The notes below the pieces were generated by a model, which was given only the letters and a program-made list of their open reading frames with translations, was not told the DNA's origin and searched no databases. Shown piece by piece: positions 57,692-64,000 of a stretch of DNA of 64,000 nucleotides. Made by a program: the position numbers and the translations under genes. This DNA is from CAZEVY01 sp964515555. GTDB taxonomy: Bacteria > Acidobacteriota > Terriglobia > Bryobacterales > Bryobacteraceae. Location: assembly GCA_964515555.1 (NCBI GenBank), contig CAZEVY010000007.1, forward strand, positions 1 through 64,000, given 5' to 3'. Every line of letters starts with the position of its first letter. Position 1 is the first letter of the stretch.

Positions 57692-58420
57692 ATGAGAAGG
57701 CGAATATTACTGCTTAATCTCGCCCTGATCACGCTGATTGCCGCGGCGGGATACGAGATTCGCGCGCGCCGGGAGCGGGCACGGGAACGCGAGAACCGGA
57801 TGCTCGGGAGGGGCGCGGCCGCCCTGACAATGCCGCCGGAGGCGACACGCGCGGAGCTGCAACCGGCGGTGGCGGCCGCTTACCTCGAACTCGCCGAAAA
57901 GATGCTGTTCACGCGCGACCGGAATCCGAACGTCGTCGTGGAGGCCGCGCCGCAGAAGGAGATGCCGGCGCTGCCGGTGGCGCACGGCGTGATGGATTTC
58001 GGCAGCGGGCCGACGATCGTCCTGAGCCCCAAGGGCGGCGGTGCGCAAAAGGCGTATCGCGCCGGGGAGAAGATCGGCGATTTCACGCTGGTCTCGGTGG
58101 ACTCGGCGGAGGTGGTGTTCGACTGGGAGGGCCAGGCGATCCGGCGCAAGATCGAAGAGCTGGTCGACCGGCGCGCGGTGGAGACGGCGGCGGTGGTGAA
58201 CACGCCCACGCAGCAGCAGCCGACCCAGCCGACGCAGGCGAAGCCCAACGTGATCGAGTCGTCCTCGGTGAAGGAGGTTCCGGGAGTTGTGTTGGGCCCC
58301 GGGCTTCGCGGATGCATCCCCGGCGACCCGTCGCCGGCAGGGACGATCGCGCAGGGACACCGGAAAGTGGTGGTCGATACGTTGTTCGGGAAGAACTGCC
58401 GGTGGGAAGCGTTGCAGTAG
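57692..58420 (+). CDS. gspC: GspC-like inner-membrane protein
   Basis: 242 residues. One N-terminal helix (RILLLNLALITLIAAAGYEI), a charged linker and an HR-like beta domain (about 105-165; GPTIVLSPKGGGAQKAYRAGEKIGDF split by turn). No PDZ domain is visible, and the C-terminus is a Pro/Gln-rich extension. Place upstream of gspD favours GspC. Confidence 0.72.
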   Translation: MRRRILLLNLALITLIAAAGYEIRARRERARERENRMLGRGAAALTMPPEATRAELQPAVAAAYLELAEKMLFTRDRNPNVVVEAAPQKEMPALPVAHGVMDFGSGPTIVLSPKGGGAQKAYRAGEKIGDFTLVSVDSAEVVFDWEGQAIRRKIEELVDRRAVETAAVVNTPTQQQPTQPTQAKPNVIESSSVKEVPGVVLGPGLRGCIPGDPSPAGTIAQGHRKVVVDTLFGKNCRWEALQ

Positions 58421-58434
58421 AGGAGATCAAAGGC

Positions 58435-58878
58435 ATGGTTCGATTCATCGTTGGTTTGATGCTGGTTTCGATGGCGGAGGCGCAGCAGCGCAAGGCGGCG
58501 CCGATTGAGGCCAAGCCGGTGTCGAAGGCCGCGCAGCCGCGGGCGGTAGTGCGCCAGCCCGAGACGAAGATCCCCGCGGGCGCGAAACAAATCGAGCCGA
58601 ATCTGTTCCGGTACACCGACCCGCAGGGCAAGGTCTGGATCTACAAGGAGAGTCCCTTCGGGCTGATGAAGCACGAAGAGACGGCGGCGGAGCGCGCCGA
58701 GCGCGCGGCGGCACCGGTCGCGACGGATGACGGTCTGAAGGCCGTCGAGGACGGAGAGACGATCCGGTTCTCGCGCGAGACTCCGTTCGGCGAATCGCGC
58801 TGGACGCGCAAGAAGACCGACAAGCTCGAAGACGCCGAGCGCGCGGCGTGGGAACGCGCCAGAAAGTCCAAGGAGTGA
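58435..58878 (+). CDS. small secreted protein in the gsp operon
   Basis: 147 residues, not recognised. Signal MVRFIVGLMLVSMAEAQQ, then a basic Ala/Pro region and FRYTDPQGKVWIYKESPFGLM. The same short W/Y motif recurs as FSRETPFGESRW later. GAGGAG precedes the ATG. It ends 2 bases before gspD. Confidence 0.65.
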   Translation: MVRFIVGLMLVSMAEAQQRKAAPIEAKPVSKAAQPRAVVRQPETKIPAGAKQIEPNLFRYTDPQGKVWIYKESPFGLMKHEETAAERAERAAAPVATDDGLKAVEDGETIRFSRETPFGESRWTRKKTDKLEDAERAAWERARKSKE

Positions 58879-58880
58879 CG

Positions 58881-61411
58881 ATGGCGCGACTACGTATTGT
58901 GTTGCCGGCGCTGCTGGCGATCGCCGGCGTGCTGGCGCAGGTCCCGCCCGGATTTCCGACGGCGCCTCCCGTTCCGCCGCCGAAGCCGGTGCCGGTTCCC
59001 GCGCAACCCAAGCCCGCGGCGCCGCAACAGCCGCAGGCGGCGAAACCGGCGCAAGTTCCGGCCGGGCAGGCTCCAGGGGCGCAGGCTCCGGCCACGCAGC
59101 CCGCCAAGCCTCCGGCCGAGCCGCCGAAGGATCAGGCGCCTGCGACACCCGCCGCGCCACCGGCGCCGCCGCGTGCTGCAACGGGAGGTCTGAATCTTCA
59201 GAACGCGTCGCTCACCGAAGTGATCGATTCCATCTGCCGGCAGTTGAAGATCAACTACATCCTCGATCCGCGCGTGCGCGGGAGCGTGTACCTGAACACC
59301 TGGGGCGAGACCAAAGACCTCGACCTGCGGGCGCTGCTCGACATGATCCTGCGCATCAACGGATTCGCGATGGTGCCGGTCGGGGAGATCCATCGCATCG
59401 TGCCGCTGGCGGACGCGGCGCGGTTGCCGATTCAGCCGCAGGTCAACGAGCGGACGCCGCCGCTCGACGACCGCATCATGCTCAACCTGGTCTTCCTGAA
59501 GTACGCCACGGTGACCGAGGTGAACGCGCTGATCTCGCCGTTCATCGGCGAGGGCGCGGTGACGTGGGCCTACGTGCCGGCCAACCTGCTGCTGATTCTC
59601 GACAGCCATCGCAACATGCGCCGCACAATGGACCTGATCGCGCTGTTCGACAGCGACGCGCTGGCGAACCAGCGGGTGCGTCTGTTCGAGGTGTCGCACG
59701 GGCGGCCGAGCGACCTGGCGCACGACCTGGAGACGGTGTTCAAGTCGATCTCGCTGAGCGAGAAGAAGTCCCCGATCCAGTTCGTGGCGATCGACCGCAT
59801 CAACGCGATCATCGCGGTGGCGACGAATCCCGGGGTGTTCGAGGAGATCGAGCGCTGGCTGAAGAAACTCGACGTGGAGGTGAAGGCGGCGGCGGGGGCG
59901 ATCGACAACTACGTGTATCGCGTGAAGTACCAGCGCGCCGAGTGCCTGGCGTCGGCGCTGATGCAGCTTTACGGCGGCTACGGGGGCTACGGATTCGGAG
60001 CGTGCGCGCAGGGCGGCGGGTACGGCGGAATGAACGTCGGCGCGGGCGGGTTCGGCGGCGGCTACGGCGGATTCGGCGGCGGCTACGGCGGATTCGGGGG
60101 CGGTTACGGTGGAGGATACGGCGGCGGTTACCCGGGCGGCGGTTACCCAGGAATGATGGGCGGATATCCGGGCGGCGGCGGCATGTATCCGGGCGGCGCG
60201 TNNNNNNNNNNNNNNNNNNNNNNNNNNNNNNNNNNNNNNNNNNNNNNNNNNNNNNNNNNNNNNNNNNNNNNNNNNNNNNNNNNNNNNNNNNNNNNNNNNN
60301 NCCAGGAATGATGGGCGGATATCCGGGCGGCGGCGGCATGTATCCGGGCGGCGCGTTCGGACCGGGCATGCCGGGCGGCGGCTACGGCATGTCGAGCGCG
60401 GCGGGGGCGCCGTCGGCGGTGCAGGTGCAGCAGCAGCAGCAGGCGGGCGGAGCGTCGACGGGATTGACCGGGTCGTACCTGGGCGCAGCGGGTGGGCCGA
60501 TGGGGCGCATCCCGCAGATCGTGCCGAACCAGATGGACAACAGCCTGATCATTCAGGCGACGCCGGCCGAGTACCAGCAGATCGTCAAGGTGCTGCGGGA
60601 GCTGGACGTGGCGCCGCGGCAGGTGCTGATCGACGCGAAGATCTACGAAGTCTCGCTGACGGGCGCGTTCGCGAGCGGCGTCTCGGCGTTCCTGCAATCG
60701 CGGGGCGCCTCGGGCAACGTGACGGTGCCGTCGCGGCAGGTCCTCGGCGGCCTGTCGGACGGGGTGATCGGGCTGTCGGCGGGAGCGCTGGTGGGGCGCA
60801 GCCGCGAGCTGCTGGCGTTTCTTTCCGTGCAGGAGACCTCGTCGCGCGCGAAGGTGATTTCGGCGCCGAGCGTGATCGCCACCGACAGCATCCCGGCGAA
60901 CATCAACGTCGGCACCGAGGTTCCGACGCTGACGGCGCAGGCGGTGTCGCCGATTCAGAGCGGGGGGAGTTCGCTGTTCGCCAACACGGTGTCGAACCGG
61001 CAGAGCGGGGTGTCGCTGAACATCGTGGCGCGGGTGAATCCGAGCGGGATCGTGACGCTGATGATCAACCAGGAAGTGAGCTCGCCGCAGGCGCCGGCGG
61101 CGGGCGGGATTCAGTCCCCGTCGTTTTCGCGGCGCAACGTCTCGACGCAGGTGACGCTGCAGGACGGGGACACGATCGCGATCGGGGGCATCATCAGCGA
61201 GACGGACACGGAGGCGAGCTCGGGGATACCGGGTCTGCACAAGATTCCGATTCTGGGGCACGCGTTCGGGAGCAAGTCGCGGGGCAAGGAGCGGACGGAG
61301 CTGGTGGTGTTCATGACGCCGCGGGTCATTTACGACACCAACGAGGTCACGGAGGCGAGCGAGGAGCTGAAGGCGCGGCTGAAGCGGATCGCGAAGATGG
61401 TGAGGGAGTAG
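58881..61411 (+). CDS. gspD: type II secretion secretin GspD with Gly-rich insert, split by an artefactual gap
   Basis: About 791 residues once 155 bases of artefact are removed, with both halves in frame 0. Sec signal, a long Pro/Ala/Gln linker (about 25-105), N0/N1-type domains (GLNLQNASLTEVIDSICRQLKINYI), an N2/N3 region broken by a glycine-rich stretch of GGYGGFGGGYGG units (about 370-500), then the secretin core (QVLIDAKIYEVSLTG, IPGLHKIPILGHAFGSKS). ATG at 58881 with AAGGAGTG upstream. Outer-membrane pore of the system. Confidence 0.92.
60010..60200 (+). repeat. in-frame Gly-Tyr-rich tandem repeat in gspD
   Basis: Repeated GGCGGCTACGGCGGATTC-type units encoding GGYGGFGGG. Such low-complexity DNA is a plausible reason for the assembly break just after it. 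Confidence 0.8.
60147..60356. repeat. 55-base direct duplication flanking a 100-N gap
   Basis: Bases 60147-60201 and 60302-60356 are identical over exactly 55 bases, with Ns at 60202-60301. It is the same kind of join as the earlier one. Confidence 0.93.
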
Positions 61412-61447
61412 GGCATTATTAGCCGCAAAAAGACATTTTGGCCGGTA

Positions 61448-61467
61448 GATGAACGCAGATGAACGCG
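61448..61467. repeat. intergenic repeat, copy C (inverted)
   Basis: GATGAACGCAGATGAACGCG, the reverse complement of the core of copies A and B. It lies in the 187-base convergent gap after gspD, in which nothing else is seen. Confidence 0.78.
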
Positions 61468-61598
61468 GACAAAAACGAATGAAGGAGGAGGTTCATCGCA
61501 CAGGCGCAGGGACCGCGTGGCCCGGATGGCGAGGGGGAAGGACGAACGCGGGTGCACACCGATCGGAGGGCTAACCGTTTGGGTGTGCGGCCTCTAGG

Positions 61599-62597
61599 TC
61601 ACTTGCGCGCGACGGCAAGCAGAGAAGGGCCGATCGCGCGCAGAATCGACGACACCACGGGCATCCGGCGCGTGAAGTCGTAGGCCGCCGCCGCCAGTTT
61701 CCAGTGCGCCGGGAAGCGCTCGCGCTGCGACGCCGGAACTCCGGGCAAGAACAGGCGAGCGTCGCGAAACCCCACCGAATCGAGCAGGGCGCGTAATCCG
61801 GAGGCGTCGAGGAAATTGCGCACGGGCGCGACGCCGCCGCGGCTTACCACGTAGCCGTCGACGCGGCTACGCGGCCAACGGCTGCCGCCCCAGACGCCGG
61901 TGTGCGGATCGGGGCCAAGGCTCCCCCGATTCTGCGTCGAGATCATGAGCGCTCCGCCGGGCCGCAGCACGCGCAGGCATTCGGCAGCGGCGGCGCGCTG
62001 GTCGCGGACCATCTCGAGCGTCGTGTCCATGGCCACGCGATCGAACGACCCTTCCGGGAACGGCAGCGCCTCGGCGCAGGCGCACAAAAGCGGGGCGTCG
62101 TGCGCCGCTTCCTCCAGGCGCTTGCGGCCGACGGTGAGCCATCGGAACGAAATGTCGACGCCCACCAACCGCGTGTAGCGGGCGCGCGCGGCGGCCAGCA
62201 GCGGCGCGGTTCCGCATCCGACCTCGAGCAGAGCGCCCGAGCCGGCTTCGCCGAGCTCGCGGTCCCAGGCGTCGAGCGCGGCCGCGGCGCGCGACGGCGC
62301 GGCCAGCACGCCGGCGGTGAACAGCCGCGCCTGCCCGGGCGTCACCTTCGGCGTGATGCTGTAGTAGTAGGCGACGAGGCCGGCGAAGTCGAGATCGGCG
62401 AAGCGCGAGGCGAGGTGTCGTCCCTTGGCGCGATCGCTCTCCGGATCGATGTAGGGATCGGGGAAGACGCGCAGGTCGGGAAGATCGAGCTCGACGGGGA
62501 ATTCCGAGGCGCAGCGCGCGCAGCGCAGCGCCACCTCGCCGCTGTCGAGCTCGCCGCGGCAGCGCGGGCAGACGATCTCGACGCCGCGCCAGTTCAT
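61599..62597 (-). CDS. zinc-ribbon SAM-dependent methyltransferase
   Basis: 332 residues. An N-terminal Trm112-like ribbon (IVCPRCRGELDSG, ALRCARCASEF) precedes a class I methyltransferase: motif I LLEVGCGTAPLLAAA, LVGVDIS, ALPFPEGSFDRV and LRVLRPGGALMISTQN. The C-terminus lacks further domains. Overlap of 4 bases with the glycosyltransferase suggests a role in modifying a sugar or lipid. Confidence 0.85.
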   Translation of the reverse strand: MNWRGVEIVCPRCRGELDSGEVALRCARCASEFPVELDLPDLRVFPDPYIDPESDRAKGRHLASRFADLDFAGLVAYYYSITPKVTPGQARLFTAGVLAAPSRAAAALDAWDRELGEAGSGALLEVGCGTAPLLAAARARYTRLVGVDISFRWLTVGRKRLEEAAHDAPLLCACAEALPFPEGSFDRVAMDTTLEMVRDQRAAAAECLRVLRPGGALMISTQNRGSLGPDPHTGVWGGSRWPRSRVDGYVVSRGGVAPVRNFLDASGLRALLDSVGFRDARLFLPGVPASQRERFPAHWKLAAAAYDFTRRMPVVSSILRAIGPSLLAVARK

Positions 62598-63400
62598 CGC
62601 GCGCGGCCGGTGGCGTAGCCGGCGAGCTCGCCGAGCGCCCAGGCGGTCGAGAGGAGAACCAGCCACGGCAAGGCGCGAAGGAAGGCTCCGTGGTGGCGAC
62701 CTTTGTCGATGATATGCCCGGCGACGCGCGCCACCAGCAGCGCCGGCAACGGCAGCGCCGTGAGTGTCCAGACCAGGCGGCGCGAGAATGGCGCGCCGGC
62801 GACGCGTGTCGCGGCGAACAGGCGCCCGAATGAGAAGCGGTCGGCGAGGGCATCGGCGGCGCGGAACCGGCGCCGCTGTCCGAGGACGGCGGCGGGGTCG
62901 AGCCACAGCACGCCGCCTGAGGCGCGCAGCGCGTCGTGGACGACGTTCTCGTGGAACTCCTGGCGCCACAATTGGCGAAGCGGGGTGAGCGCATCGCTCT
63001 TGTACGAAACGTTGCAGTCGGTCAGGTGGTCGACCGCCGAGGCGGCGACGGGCGGCGAGTAGCGCAGATAATCGGCGAGATAGATCGCCCAATTGAGCGC
63101 GGTGTCGGGGGCGAGTTTCTCGACCGGTCCGCCGACCGCCGAGTGGCTCGCCTTGTGAGCGGCGAGCATCGCCGAGCACCAGCCGGGTCCAGGCAGGCAG
63201 TGATCCTCGGTCAGCGCGACGATGGGCGCCCGCGCGCGCGCGACTCCGGCGGCGCGCTTGACAGCGGGCGACGCACCCTCCCGCGCGACGATCACCTCGA
63301 TGCCAGTGCAATCCTGACGCGCCAGGGCTTCGAGGCACCGCTCCAGGTCGCCGGCGCCGCCCAGCGGCACGACGACGACCGAGATGGCGGGCTCATTCAT
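62594..63400 (-). CDS. glycosyltransferase family 2 protein
   Basis: 268 residues. GT-A start AISVVVVPLGGAGDLERCLEALARQ, and the LTEDHCLPGPGW region (DxD-like site weak), CNVSYKSDAL, and a C-terminal hydrophobic part with two membrane helices (LPLPALLVARVAGHII, LPWLVLLSTAWALGEL). Probably membrane-bound synthesis of a surface sugar. Confidence 0.82.
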   Translation of the reverse strand: MNEPAISVVVVPLGGAGDLERCLEALARQDCTGIEVIVAREGASPAVKRAAGVARARAPIVALTEDHCLPGPGWCSAMLAAHKASHSAVGGPVEKLAPDTALNWAIYLADYLRYSPPVAASAVDHLTDCNVSYKSDALTPLRQLWRQEFHENVVHDALRASGGVLWLDPAAVLGQRRRFRAADALADRFSFGRLFAATRVAGAPFSRRLVWTLTALPLPALLVARVAGHIIDKGRHHGAFLRALPWLVLLSTAWALGELAGYATGRAR

Positions 63401-63406
63401 CCGGGC

Positions 63407-64000
63407 TCACAGCGACGCGCGGCTGATGGCGTCGGCGATCTCGACGGCACGGAGGCCGTCGACGCCGGTGGCGAGCGGCGTCTTCTCGCCGGCGATGGCG
63501 CGCGCCATGGCGTCGAGCTCCCGCACGAAGCTCTCGACGACCACCCAACGATACGACCGGAGCTTTTCCAATACCTGCACCTTCGGAAACAGCCAGCGCC
63601 GGCGGCGCGACTTCCCTCCGCGCTCGACCGACCAGGCGGCGTCGACCATCATCGGAAAGCAGCGCAGACGCACGGCGCCGAGGGTTCCGTAAATCTCGAC
63701 GCGGAACTGGTAGCCGAGCCACTCGGACCAGCTCGCGTGCAGGGTCGCGGTGGCGCCGGAGACGCCACGAAGAATCGCGAAGCCGTTGTCCTCGCAGCCC
63801 TCGAAACCCCAGACGCCGCCCGTGATCGCGCCGCCGATCTCGGCGACGTCGCCGAGGAACCAGCGCGTCATGTCGATCAGGTGGATGCCGTTGTCGCGCA
63901 GGGCGCCGCCGCCCATCTCGACGGCATCGTGGAGCCAGGCCTGGTGATGCGCCGCCGCCGAGTAGCCGGTGTAGGCGCGGATGTGGTCGAGGCGGCCCAG
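63407..64000 (-). CDS. Gfo/Idh/MocA family oxidoreductase, 5' part beyond the window
   Basis: The last 197 residues of an oxidoreductase; the NAD-binding N-terminal half lies past the right edge. The frame is open through base 64000. HDAVEMGGGALRDNGIHLIDMTRWFLGDV is the family's Gxx..D.G.H.ID motif near the catalytic His. Ends before the glycosyltransferase, with a 6-base gap. Probably sugar nucleotide oxidation or a related step. Confidence 0.88.
   Translation of the reverse strand: MGRLDHIRAYTGYSAAAHHQAWLHDAVEMGGGALRDNGIHLIDMTRWFLGDVAEIGGAITGGVWGFEGCEDNGFAILRGVSGATATLHASWSEWLGYQFRVEIYGTLGAVRLRCFPMMVDAAWSVERGGKSRRRRWLFPKVQVLEKLRSYRWVVVESFVRELDAMARAIAGEKTPLATGVDGLRAVEIADAISRASL

Overview
The window looks like one scaffold of a high-GC acidobacterium of the Bryobacterales/Solibacteres group, probably from a metagenome. 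The best taxonomic clue is the first gene, which ends in the Solibacter-type C-terminal domain (TIGR03437). Tat-exported metabolic enzymes, a tricorn-like peptidase, BACON-type repeats and LamG-bearing oxidases fit that group. No rRNA, tRNA, CRISPR array, insertion sequence or clear T-tailed terminator was recognised. Two 100-N gaps are each flanked by an exact 55-base duplication. Collapsing the duplication restores one reading frame in both genes, so these are assembly joins and not biology.

Layout. 1-8.4 kb: a truncated BACON/TIGR03437 surface protein, a NatA/NatB-like ABC exporter whose permease is fused to a CPBP protease domain, a DUF72 protein, a Tat-exported aminotransferase and a ParDE-like toxin-antitoxin pair. 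8.4-18.3 kb (minus strand): tricorn-like peptidase, Fes-like esterase, MerR regulator, Fic protein, rpoD, nrdR and a flippase-like membrane protein. 18.4-22.2 kb: an ECF sigma factor, its zinc-finger anti-sigma factor and three LiaF-type membrane proteins, probably an envelope-stress unit. 22.2-30.9 kb: miaA, a small secreted protein, a TPR lipid/FlgO-like protein, galU, a Tat-exported sugar isomerase-like protein, a phytase-like propeller and a large FtsX-type permease. 31-34.2 kb (minus): two pseudopilins and a TPR-secretin-cohesin protein, a small secretion or pilus module separate from the main one. 34.3-38.6 kb: smpB, then a divergent sugar symporter-isomerase-AraD operon. 38.6-40.9 kb: TPR protein, VapBC-like pair, secreted lectin-like protein and a receiver-only response regulator. 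41-48 kb (minus): cytochrome c-LamG protein, PQQ dehydrogenase, a LamG domain interrupted by a propeller, a sulfatase-like enzyme and folC. 48.2-49.7 kb: a second ECF sigma/anti-sigma pair and a secreted protein. 49.8-61.4 kb: a full type II secretion operon in the order gspE-F-G-H-I-J-K-L-M, then gspC, a small secreted protein and gspD. 61.6-64 kb (minus): methyltransferase, glycosyltransferase and a truncated Gfo/Idh/MocA oxidoreductase, probably polysaccharide synthesis.

Three signals go beyond gene content. A perfect parS-type palindrome (TGTTCCACGTGGAACA) sits between gspM and gspC, which suggests the region lies on the chromosome near the origin. Many start codons lie only 6-10 bases after a -10-like hexamer, often an extended one, with no Shine-Dalgarno sequence, which points to widespread leaderless transcription. 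Genes such as rpoD, by contrast, have a consensus promoter, a long leader and a perfect ribosome-binding site. An intergenic repeat with the core ATCTGCGTTCATCTGCGG occurs three times.
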